The notes: generated by a model from the letters alone, not told the origin. Shown: positions 1 through 5,582, counted from the stretch's first letter. The stretch: 5,602 nt of DNA from DATKZB01 sp035528235 (GCA_035528235.1 DATKZB010000380.1:1-5602), one strand, 5' to 3'. Numbers and translations are program-made.

Positions 1-29
1 GGCGGCGCTCTTCGCGCTCAAGGGGGCCC

Positions 30-62
30 AGGCAGGAGAGACGCCATGCTCATGACCCGTCC
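30..62 (+). repeat. 33-bp direct repeat, upstream copy (duplicated RBS and start codon)
   Basis: This stretch is identical, base for base, to 190-222, exactly 160 bases downstream. It carries an AGGAG Shine-Dalgarno (34-38), an ATG at 46 and the first codons (MLMTRP) of the MBL-fold gene. The downstream copy is the one that leads into the complete gene. The reading frame from ATG 46 runs only 43 codons, to a TGA at 175-177, through palindromic DNA and resembles no protein I know, so this copy is probably a non-functional duplicate start. A second reading frame entering from the left edge (frame starting at base 2) stops at TGA 53-55 inside this repeat. An upstream gene may therefore once have overlapped the start of the MBL gene here. 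Confidence 0.85.
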
Positions 63-189
63 CGTGCGATCGTGCGCGGCGGCCATACCAGGCCGCCGCG
101 CGGGACTGCCCTGCGTCAGGGCGCGGTGGCCTAGGAAGGCCACCGCGCGGGCTCCCAAGAGGCCCATGTGGTGTTGACAACGCAGCATT
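63..189. repeat. Hairpin-rich insert between the two direct-repeat copies
   Basis: This stretch of about 127 bases lies between the 33-bp direct repeats and contains three perfect stem-loops. At 74-101 there is an 11-bp stem with a 6-base loop. At 108-122 there is a 6-bp stem with a 3-base loop. At 121-148 there is a 12-bp stem with an AGGA loop. The first and third hairpins are both 28 nt, share the outer arm GCGCGGYGG and its complement, and resemble hairpins in the 3.8-4.25 kb region. No terminal inverted repeats are visible at the insert ends. A TTGACA occurs at 174-179, but no -10 box lies at suitable spacing. It may be a REP/BIME-type palindromic element whose insertion or recombination duplicated the gene start. 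An assembly artefact is the alternative. Confidence 0.6.
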
Positions 190-222
190 AGGCAGGAGAG
201 ACGCCATGCTCATGACCCGTCC
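190..222 (+). repeat. 33-bp direct repeat, downstream copy (functional RBS and start)
   Basis: This is the second copy of the direct repeat at 30-62. Here AGGAG (194-198) lies seven bases before the ATG at 206, good Shine-Dalgarno spacing, and the frame continues into the full MBL-fold gene. The identity ends at base 223 (A here, C at 63), after codon 5 of the gene. Confidence 0.85.
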
Positions 223-1138
223 ACCCGTCGAGGTCGCGCCCAACCTGTTGATGCTCGGCACGGCCCCGTATCCGCTGTACCTCTACCGAGGCGGCCGCGA
301 GGGCACTATCTTCGAGGGCGGCGTCGGCGCCATGGGGCCGCTCGTTCTGGAGCAGATGGCGGGCCTGGGCATCGGCCGCGACTGCGTCAGGCAGGTGGTC
401 GTCACGCACGCCCATCCGGACCACGTGATGGCGGTGCCGCTGTTTCGCGAGGCGTTTCCCGGCGTGGTCGTGCTGGCGTCGGAGGCGGCGGCCCGGACGC
501 TCTCGGCGGCGAAGGCCGTCGGGTTCTTCCGCCAGGTCGACGCCGCTCTGACCGGGGCGCTGGCCAAGGCCGGACTCATCACCGACGCGCACCATCCCGC
601 CCCCCTGGCCGAGGACCGGATCGTCGTCGACCGCGTCCTGAAGGAGGGCGATGCGGTGACGGTGGGCGAGGGCGCGGCATTCGGTGTGCTCGAAACGCCG
701 GGGCACAGCGAGTGCAGCCTGAGTTTTCACGAGCCGCAGGCGGGCATCCTCATCATCTCCGACGCCACCGGGTACTACCTGCCCGAGTCGTCTTACTGGT
801 GGCCGAACTACTTCGCCGACTATGGCGCGTACCTGGGCTCGATGCGGCGGCTGGCGGACCTGGGCGCCGAGGTGCTATGCCTGAGCCACAACGCCGTCGT
901 CCGGGGCGCCGCGGACGTGCGGGCGTACTTCGACGGGGCCATCGCCGCCACCGAGGCGTATCACGCCCGGATCGTCGCCCAGGCCAGGGCGGGCAAGTCT
1001 GTCCGCGAGATCGCCGGCGAACTGGGCGCACAGGTCTACGAGAAGACGCAACTGCTGCCGCTGGACTTCTTCCAGAAGAACTGCAGCCTGCTCGTCAAGC
1101 AGTCGCTGCGGCACGAAGGGATGACTGCGGACAAGTAG
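206..1138 (+). CDS. PqsE-like MBL-fold metallohydrolase, probable aroylacetyl-CoA thioesterase
   Basis: The product is a 310-residue cytoplasmic metallo-beta-lactamase-fold protein with no signal peptide. A complete dinuclear metal site is visible: the HxHxDH motif (H68, H70, D72, H73), H167 in TPGHSE, D186 in ISDATG and H228 in LSHN. Compared from memory with Pseudomonas PqsE (about 301 aa; H69, H71, D73, H74, H159, D178, H221), spacing and length agree closely. Shared local signatures include EGG after the second strand, VLASE after the metal motif, a DxxAYLxS helix and a C-terminal helical region (about 235-303) that usually caps the active site. PqsE hydrolyses 2-aminobenzoylacetyl-CoA, so thioester hydrolysis of an aroylacetyl-CoA is the likeliest role, inferred from the PqsD-like gene 24 bases downstream. 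A generic MBL hydrolase is the alternative. ATG 206 is preferred over the in-frame ATG at 212 because AGGAG is seven bases upstream. The start region is duplicated at 30-62. Confidence 0.88.
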   Translation: MLMTRPPVEVAPNLLMLGTAPYPLYLYRGGREGTIFEGGVGAMGPLVLEQMAGLGIGRDCVRQVVVTHAHPDHVMAVPLFREAFPGVVVLASEAAARTLSAAKAVGFFRQVDAALTGALAKAGLITDAHHPAPLAEDRIVVDRVLKEGDAVTVGEGAAFGVLETPGHSECSLSFHEPQAGILIISDATGYYLPESSYWWPNYFADYGAYLGSMRRLADLGAEVLCLSHNAVVRGAADVRAYFDGAIAATEAYHARIVAQARAGKSVREIAGELGAQVYEKTQLLPLDFFQKNCSLLVKQSLRHEGMTADK

Positions 1139-1162
1139 AAGCCCCTCCGGGAAAGGACTGCC

Positions 1163-2164
1163 ATGGCTTACTCGCGCATCATGGGAACCGGGCACTGCCT
1201 GCCGACCAAGGTCGTCACGAATTTCGACATCATGAAGATGATGGACACGAGCGACGAGTTCATCGTCACCCGGACGGGCGTGCACCGGCGGCGACATGCC
1301 GAGCCGGACGTGAGCGCGTCGGACCTGGCCGTGCCCGCTTGCCGCGCGGCCGTCGAGGACGCGGGCCTCGGCATGGACCAGGTGGACCTGCTCATCATGA
1401 ACACCATCACGCCCGACCACGCCGACCCGGGCTGCGCGTTCTTCCTCCAGGACAAACTGGGCCTGCCGGGCATCGCGGTCATGGACATCCGCCAGCAGTG
1501 CGCGGGCCTGATTTACGGCCTGGCCATTGCCGACCACTTCGTCCGGGCGGGCACGTACCGGCACGTGTTGGTCGCGTGCAGCGAGGTCCTTTCGAAGCGG
1601 ATCGACGGGTCGAACGACGGCCGCAACATCGCCATCCTGCTGGGCGACGGCGCGGGGGCCGCCGTCGTGGGGCCGGCCGACGATCCGGAAACGGGAATCC
1701 TCTCGACCATCCTCCACGCCGACGGCAGCGGGGCCAAGGCCCTCTACACGGCCGCGCCGGGCAGCGCCCTGGGCCGCACCGAGCACATCACCAAGGACGA
1801 CATCGACGCCGGCCGCGTTCACTTCCGCATGGACGGCAAGGCCGTGTTCGAGAACGGCGTGGCCCGGATGTCGGAGGCGGTGCTGGAGTCGCTCGAGGTC
1901 AACCGGCTGACGATGGACGACATCGACGTGCTCATACCGCACCAGGCGAACCTGAGGATGCTCGAGGCCATCGTCGCCAAGGTCGCGGCGCCCCGCGAGA
2001 AGGTCTTCGTGAACGTCGAGGAATACGGCAACATGGCGTCGGCGTGTCTGCCCATCGCGCTGGACCAGGCCCGCAAGGGCGGCATGGCGGCCCCGGGCAA
2101 ACGGGTGCTGCTGGTGGCGTTCGGGTCGGGGTTCGTGTGGGCGTCGGCGTTACTGCGGATGTGA
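1163..2164 (+). CDS. PqsD-like beta-ketoacyl-ACP synthase III (KASIII) family condensing enzyme
   Basis: The product is a 333-residue ketoacyl-synthase III of the thiolase fold. The whole triad is present: Cys113 in DIRQQCAG, His260 in the HQAN motif and Asn290 in GNMASA. PqsD has C112, H257 and N287 as I recall it. Several stretches look like PqsD rather than housekeeping FabH: TSDEFIV-RTGV (29-40), the NT-PDH-DP segment (80-89), EVLSKR (141-146) followed by GRN-ILLGDGAGA, and TAAPGSA (196-202). PqsD condenses anthraniloyl-CoA with malonyl-CoA to 2-aminobenzoylacetyl-CoA. A comparable aryl- or acyl-primed condensation is inferred here; ordinary fatty-acid initiation is the main alternative. 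AAGGA (1153-1157) lies five bases before the ATG. The gene follows the MBL gene by 24 bases, so the two are probably co-transcribed. Its last 15 bases overlap the end of the opposing ligase gene. Confidence 0.93.
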   Translation: MAYSRIMGTGHCLPTKVVTNFDIMKMMDTSDEFIVTRTGVHRRRHAEPDVSASDLAVPACRAAVEDAGLGMDQVDLLIMNTITPDHADPGCAFFLQDKLGLPGIAVMDIRQQCAGLIYGLAIADHFVRAGTYRHVLVACSEVLSKRIDGSNDGRNIAILLGDGAGAAVVGPADDPETGILSTILHADGSGAKALYTAAPGSALGRTEHITKDDIDAGRVHFRMDGKAVFENGVARMSEAVLESLEVNRLTMDDIDVLIPHQANLRMLEAIVAKVAAPREKVFVNVEEYGNMASACLPIALDQARKGGMAAPGKRVLLVAFGSGFVWASALLRM

Positions 2165-3730
2165 CGCCGTCTTGGCGGCGGCCATCTCGCGCAACTTGAA
2201 CCGCTGGATCTTGCCCGTGGCCGTCTTGGGCAGCGAATCGACAAACTCGACCCACCGCGGATACTTGTACCGCGACGTGTTCTTCTTGACGAAGTCCTGG
2301 AGTTCCCGCGCCAGGTCCGGCGACGGTGAGTGCCCTTCCTTCAGCACGACGTATGCGTATGGCTTGGTCAGTCCCTCGGCGTCGGCGGCGGCGGCCACGC
2401 CACTCTCCAGCACGGCCGGGTGCCCCTGGAGAATGGCCTCGACGTCGGTCGGCCAGACGGCCATGCCGCTGACCTTCATCATGTCGTCGCTGCGGCCGGC
2501 GTACCAGTAGTACCCCTGGGGGTCGACGCGGAACTTGTCGTGGGTGTCGATCCACTCGCCCAGGAAGGTGGTCTTGGTCTGCTCGTGCTTGTTCCAGTAT
2601 CCGGCGGCGATGCTGTCGCCGCGGATGAGGAGGTTGCCGATCTCGCCCGCCGGCACGTCGTGGCCTGCATCGTCGACGATGCGGGCCTCGTACCCCGGCA
2701 CGATCTCGCCGGTGCTGCCGGCCCGGGCGCGGCCGGGGCGGTTCGAGATGAAGATGTGGAGGATCTCGGTCGAGCCGATACCGTCGAGAATCTCGACGCC
2801 CAGCCGCTCGGCCCACCGCTCGAAGATGGGCTTGGGCAGCGGTTCGCCCGCCGAGACGCACATCCGGACCCGCCCCAGGTCAGAGCGCCCCGCCTTCTCG
2901 GCCGCGTGGAGCAGGGCCGCGTAACTGGTCGGCACGCTGTAGAAGACCGTGGGCCGGTACCGGTCGAGCACCCTGAACACCTCATCCGGCGTCGGCCGCC
3001 CCGGCAGCAGCACCGTCGTGCCGCCGACCCGCAGGGAGAAGTACAGCCCGTTGCCCAGGCCGTAGGCGAAGAACAGTTTGGCCACCGAGAACGACACGTC
3101 CGATTCCCGCAGGCCCAGCACCTGGCGGGCGTACAGGTCGGCCTCCACAATCATGTCGTGATGCAGATGGATGGCACCCTTGGGGAATCCGGTCGTGCCC
3201 GAACTGTACAGCCAGAACGCGGCATCGTCTTTGCTCGTGTCGGCCGGCTCGAGGGTGGCCGAGGCGCCGCGCAGGGCGTCCCCGAGGCTCGCGCAACCCT
3301 CGGCCTGGCCGCCCGCCACCAGGATGTGCTCCAGGTACCGGAGGTTGTCGCGGACCTCGGCGATGCGGTCCAGGAGCGATGAGTGGACCACCAGCACCCG
3401 CGCCCGGCTGTCGTTCAGCAGGTACTCGTAGTCGTGCGCCACGAGGAGGGTGTTCAGCGGCACGGCCACCGCCCCCGTCTTCATGGTGCCGAAGAAGGCG
3501 AAGGCGAACTCGGGGGTGTCGGGTAGCAGCAGCGCGACGCGCTGTTCCATCCGCACGCCCAGGCCCCGCAGGACGTTGCCGAAACGGTTGACGCCCTCCT
3601 GGAGGTCGGCGTACGTGACGGTCCGGTCGCCGCAGAGGATGGCGGGCCTGGCGCCGCGGCCCTGATCGACGTGGGCGTCGACGAAGACGGCCGCCGCGTT
3701 GAGTCGCTCCGGAATCTCCAGTTGAGACAT
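2150..3730 (-). CDS. Benzoate/anthranilate-type aryl-CoA ligase (AMP-forming)
   Basis: The product is a 526-residue acyl-adenylate-forming ligase. It would activate an aromatic carboxylate with ATP and load it onto CoA. Visible core motifs are the phosphate loop YSSGTTGFPKG (175-185), KLFFAYGLGNG (218-228), SAGEPLP (293-299), DGIGSTE (316-322), the hinge motif YAGRSDDMMKVSG (410-422) and the C-terminal lysine, Lys507, in PKTATGKIQR. The STEILHIF-SNRPG segment (320-333) is typical of benzoate-CoA ligases, and RPG-ARA-STG (331-341) also recalls PqsA (517 aa), the anthranilate-CoA ligase. Benzoate, hydroxybenzoate or anthranilate cannot be separated by eye. The start at 3730 is chosen because AAGGGGG lies just upstream. 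The open frame extends further 5', but only through a repeat element. It converges on the KASIII gene with a 15-base overlap. A promoter candidate lies at 3899-3927, leaving a hairpin element as 5' leader. Confidence 0.93.
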   Translation of the reverse strand: MSQLEIPERLNAAAVFVDAHVDQGRGARPAILCGDRTVTYADLQEGVNRFGNVLRGLGVRMEQRVALLLPDTPEFAFAFFGTMKTGAVAVPLNTLLVAHDYEYLLNDSRARVLVVHSSLLDRIAEVRDNLRYLEHILVAGGQAEGCASLGDALRGASATLEPADTSKDDAAFWLYSSGTTGFPKGAIHLHHDMIVEADLYARQVLGLRESDVSFSVAKLFFAYGLGNGLYFSLRVGGTTVLLPGRPTPDEVFRVLDRYRPTVFYSVPTSYAALLHAAEKAGRSDLGRVRMCVSAGEPLPKPIFERWAERLGVEILDGIGSTEILHIFISNRPGRARAGSTGEIVPGYEARIVDDAGHDVPAGEIGNLLIRGDSIAAGYWNKHEQTKTTFLGEWIDTHDKFRVDPQGYYWYAGRSDDMMKVSGMAVWPTDVEAILQGHPAVLESGVAAAADAEGLTKPYAYVVLKEGHSPSPDLARELQDFVKKNTSRYKYPRWVEFVDSLPKTATGKIQRFKLREMAAAKTASHPQ

Positions 3731-3740
3731 ATCAACCCCC

Positions 3741-3880
3741 TTAATACTACAACGCCACTTGAGCCTTTGCGCGGTGGGTCCCCGTACCCACCGCGCAAGA
3801 AACGGCGTTCTTGGCCGCACCACGGGGTCCCGCGCGGCGGGTGCGGGGACCCGCCGCGCAAAGTGGCATTGTAGTATTAA
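3741..3880. mobile_element. 140-bp inverted-repeat element (MITE/BIME-like) upstream of the ligase
   Basis: The terminal 20 bases (3741-3760 and 3861-3880) are inverted repeats of each other with a single mismatch (C3753 against A3868) and begin with TTAATACTACAA. The ends are AT-rich against a GC-rich background. Inside are two 28-nt hairpins: 3769-3796, whose stem extends to 13 bp at 3767-3798, and 3832-3859, with an 11-bp stem. They face in opposite directions, so the element resembles an inverted dimer. A smaller AAGAA/TTCTT stem lies at 3797-3812. No coding capacity is seen. TTAA at each end could be a target duplication or part of the terminal repeat; flanking bases beyond it do not match. 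The element ends ten bases before the ligase ATG, and its terminal TTAA abuts the GGGGG that forms the ligase Shine-Dalgarno. It could also act as a bidirectional transcription terminator. Confidence 0.7.
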
Positions 3881-4097
3881 GCGCGAGCCTTCGGGCGAAT
3901 CGTACGGCCCGGGCATCAGCGAGTCAAGGAAAACGGCACCGGCCAGACCGTAACCTGAGTGGCCTCGGACGGCACGGCCGCGAACGGGCCGGGCCAGGCG
4001 GGGCCCGGCGGGCGCGCGGCGTCGGCGAAATCGTGCGTCATGCCCGCGACGGCCCGGTATTCTCTCGCCTTCGCGGCCGGATGTCCAGGAGTGGTTT
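3881..4097. other. Non-coding spacer between the two repeat blocks
   Basis: No gene is supported in these 217 bases. Open frames here lack plausible starts and have compositionally biased translations. The ligase promoter candidate (3899-3927, minus strand) is the only signal I can support. A short GCC-TTCG-GGC stem-loop lies at 3887-3896. Nothing resembling a tRNA or riboswitch was recognised. Confidence 0.5.
3899..3927 (-). promoter_or_regulatory. Candidate sigma70-type promoter for the aryl-CoA ligase
   Basis: On the minus strand, TTGACT (complement of 3922-3927; five of six matches to TTGACA) is followed after exactly 17 bases by TACGAT (complement of 3899-3904; four of six matches to TATAAT). 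Transcription would begin near 3892, giving a leader of about 160 bases to the ligase ATG at 3730. That leader would contain the whole 3741-3880 hairpin element. The call rests on motif match, spacing and orientation alone. Confidence 0.5.
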
Positions 4098-4254
4098 CAA
4101 GACCTTTGTATCACGGCTTGCAAGCAAGCCGTGGCACGTGCGTGGTGGGTGCGGGGACCCACCACGCCAAACCGCGCAAGACCTTTGTATCACGGCTTGC
4201 AAGCAAGCCGTGGCACGTGCGTGGTGGGTGCGGGGACCCACCACGCAAAACCGC
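4098..4254. repeat. Tandem duplication of a 79-bp double-hairpin unit
   Basis: Bases 4098-4175 and 4177-4254 agree at 77 of 78 positions (C4168 against A4247), offset by 79. Each unit carries a 22-nt near-perfect palindrome, CACGGCTTGC / GCAAGCCGTG with a two-base spacer (4112-4133 and 4191-4212). A 28-nt hairpin follows, with an 11-bp stem and loop GCGGGG (4140-4167 and 4219-4246). The 28-nt hairpins belong to the same family as those at 3769-3796 and 3832-3859. No gene is encoded. This looks like a REP/BIME-type repeat amplified in tandem. It lies between the ligase promoter and the URO-D gene and may influence transcription or mRNA ends. Confidence 0.88.
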
Positions 4255-4303
4255 TGTCGGCCGCGGCCGGAGGCGCGGGCTGGCCCGGTGCCGGCGTTCA
4301 TGC

Positions 4304-4332
4304 TGGAAACGCGGCGCGCGGCGGCCTATGCT
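4304..4332 (+). promoter_or_regulatory. Candidate promoter for the URO-D-family gene
   Basis: TGGAAA (4304-4309; four of six matches to TTGACA) and TATGCT (4327-4332; four of six matches to TATAAT) are separated by 17 bases. Transcription would start near 4339, about 29 bases before the ATG at 4368, which leaves room for the GGAGG at 4356-4360. The boxes are weak, and the support is mostly spacing and position directly upstream of a gene that needs its own promoter. Confidence 0.4.
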
Positions 4333-4367
4333 ATCCGCGACAAACGTCCCTGTGCGGAGGCCGACCC

Positions 4368-5534
4368 ATGACCATGACGAAAGAAGAACGCGTGCTCCGG
4401 GTCATCCGGGGCCAGGACGTCGATTACCTGCCCAGCCAGATCACCTTCTCGGACCGGACCCGCGACAAGGAAATCAGCGAGGTCCTCGGTCTGGCCTCGC
4501 CCGAGGCGCTCGACGGATACCTCGAAAACCACTTGTGCCTCGCGTTGTCGTTGCACGACCGGCCGCTCTTCTATCGCAACGATCGGCCGGAGATGGAGCG
4601 TCTGGCGGGCATGGGCTTCTGCGGGCCCGACTGGTCCGGCCACACGGTCTACGATGGTTGGGGCATGGGCATCCGGGTGGGTTCCGACGGGTTCTTCGCC
4701 TGTTTCCATCCGCTCCAGAAGAAGGCGACGGCCGAGGTCGCGCGGCACATGCCGCCCGACGTCAACCGCGACGTCCTCTTCCAGGACGTCGAAGAGGCCG
4801 TCCGGAACTACCGCGCGCCGGACCTCGCGCGGCCGGGTCTCTTCGACGACATGGCGCGGGACCTCGCCCGGCAGTCGGGCGATTACCTGGTCATTCCGTC
4901 GGGGTACTTCGGCATCTACGAGCGGGCCTACGGCCTGATGGGTTTCCAGGAGTTCATGACGAACACGGTGCTGCGGCCCCAGGTCGTCCACGCTCTTCTG
5001 GACAAGATCACCGACTACAAGGTGGCGTTCGCCCGGAAGGTCGTCGAGATGGGCTTCAAGGTGGCGCATCACGGCGACGACCTGGGCACGCAGCAGGGCA
5101 CGCTCTTTTCCCGGAAGACGTTCCGCGAGTTCGTCCTGCCACGGCTCGCGCGGGCCTGGCAGCCGTACAACGACGCCGGCATTCCCATCATCATGCATTC
5201 GTGCGGGTGCCTGACCGACTTCCTGCCCGACCTCATCGACATCGGTCTGCGGGTGCTCGAACCCGTCCAGCCGTGCATGGACCTGGCGCTGCTGAAACGC
5301 GAGTACGGCAAGGACCTGGTCTTCTGGGGCGGCATCGACACGCAGACGGTCCTGCCGTTCGGCACGCCCGAGGAGGTCCGTCAGATGGCCCGCGCGGCCA
5401 TCCGGACGCTGGGCCGGGGCGGGGGACACATCATCGCCCCGTCGCAGGAGGTCATGAACGACGTGCCCATCGCCAACGTCAAGGCGCTCGTGGAGACGAT
5501 TATCGAGGAGCGCCAGGCGGCGCTGGGTCGGTAG
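4368..5534 (+). CDS. Uroporphyrinogen decarboxylase (URO-D) family protein, methyltransferase-like
   Basis: The product is a 388-residue soluble TIM-barrel protein. The N-terminus (MTMTKEERVLRVIRGQ) is the helix that usually opens URO-D-family proteins. Other landmarks are HHGDDLGTQ (234-242), the metal-binding type motif HSCGC (277-281), VLEPVQPCMD (296-305), FWGGIDTQ (319-326) and GGGHIIAPSQEV (351-362). The HxC motif is typical of corrinoid methyltransferases such as MtaA/MtbA and their many uncharacterised relatives, not of haem-pathway HemE. The late cysteine that completes the zinc site in MtaA is not seen; the corresponding segment reads HIIAPSQ. Methyl transfer to or from a corrinoid, or demethylation, is therefore only a family-level guess. 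GGAGG (4356-4360) lies seven bases before ATG 4368, preferred over ATG 4374. It is divergent from the ligase and separated by repeats, so a shared pathway is unproven. A stem-loop follows the stop. Confidence 0.85.
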   Translation: MTMTKEERVLRVIRGQDVDYLPSQITFSDRTRDKEISEVLGLASPEALDGYLENHLCLALSLHDRPLFYRNDRPEMERLAGMGFCGPDWSGHTVYDGWGMGIRVGSDGFFACFHPLQKKATAEVARHMPPDVNRDVLFQDVEEAVRNYRAPDLARPGLFDDMARDLARQSGDYLVIPSGYFGIYERAYGLMGFQEFMTNTVLRPQVVHALLDKITDYKVAFARKVVEMGFKVAHHGDDLGTQQGTLFSRKTFREFVLPRLARAWQPYNDAGIPIIMHSCGCLTDFLPDLIDIGLRVLEPVQPCMDLALLKREYGKDLVFWGGIDTQTVLPFGTPEEVRQMARAAIRTLGRGGGHIIAPSQEVMNDVPIANVKALVETIIEERQAALGR

Positions 5535-5553
5535 CCTGCGCGGCGGCCCGACA

Positions 5554-5582
5554 CCCGGTTAAGAAACTGTTTCAGAACCGGG
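5554..5582 (+). terminator. Stem-loop downstream of the URO-D gene, possible terminator
   Basis: CCCGGTT (5554-5560) pairs with AACCGGG (5576-5582), and an inner GAAA/TTTC stem (5563-5566 with 5570-5573) closes a three-base loop after a small internal mismatch. It begins 19 bases after the stop codon, where a terminator is expected, but no U-rich tract follows. A factor-independent terminator is therefore uncertain, and it could be the edge of another repeat cut off by the window end. Confidence 0.35.

Noticed and set aside
2..55. Possible C-terminus of an upstream gene (frame starting at base 2, ending AGETPCS)
   Set aside because: Only 17 codons are visible and no family can be assigned. 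It is plausible from the overlap with the duplicated start, but too short to call as a gene.
46..177. A 43-codon frame starting at the duplicated ATG with its own AGGAG
   Set aside because: It shares only the duplicated start with the MBL gene. The rest reads through perfect palindromes and gives an Arg/Ala/Pro-rich peptide with no recognisable features, as expected of GC-rich non-coding DNA.
174..202. TTGACA at 174-179 as a promoter for the MBL gene
   Set aside because: No -10-like sequence occurs 16-18 bases downstream; that region is the AGGAG-containing ribosome binding site.
875..1942. A 355-codon minus-strand frame across the MBL and KASIII genes
   Set aside because: It is antisense to two genes with intact catalytic motifs, and the translation has no recognisable domain.
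3731..3916. N-terminal extension of the ligase frame beyond ATG 3730
   Set aside because: The frame stays open only because GC-rich hairpins lack stops. It runs through the 140-bp repeat element, and the ligase already has a strong Shine-Dalgarno and family-typical length from 3730.
4098..4254. Tandem repeat considered as a CRISPR array
   Set aside because: There are only two units, joined directly with a one-base gap and no unique spacers. The unit is two palindromes, which fits a REP/BIME-type repeat instead.
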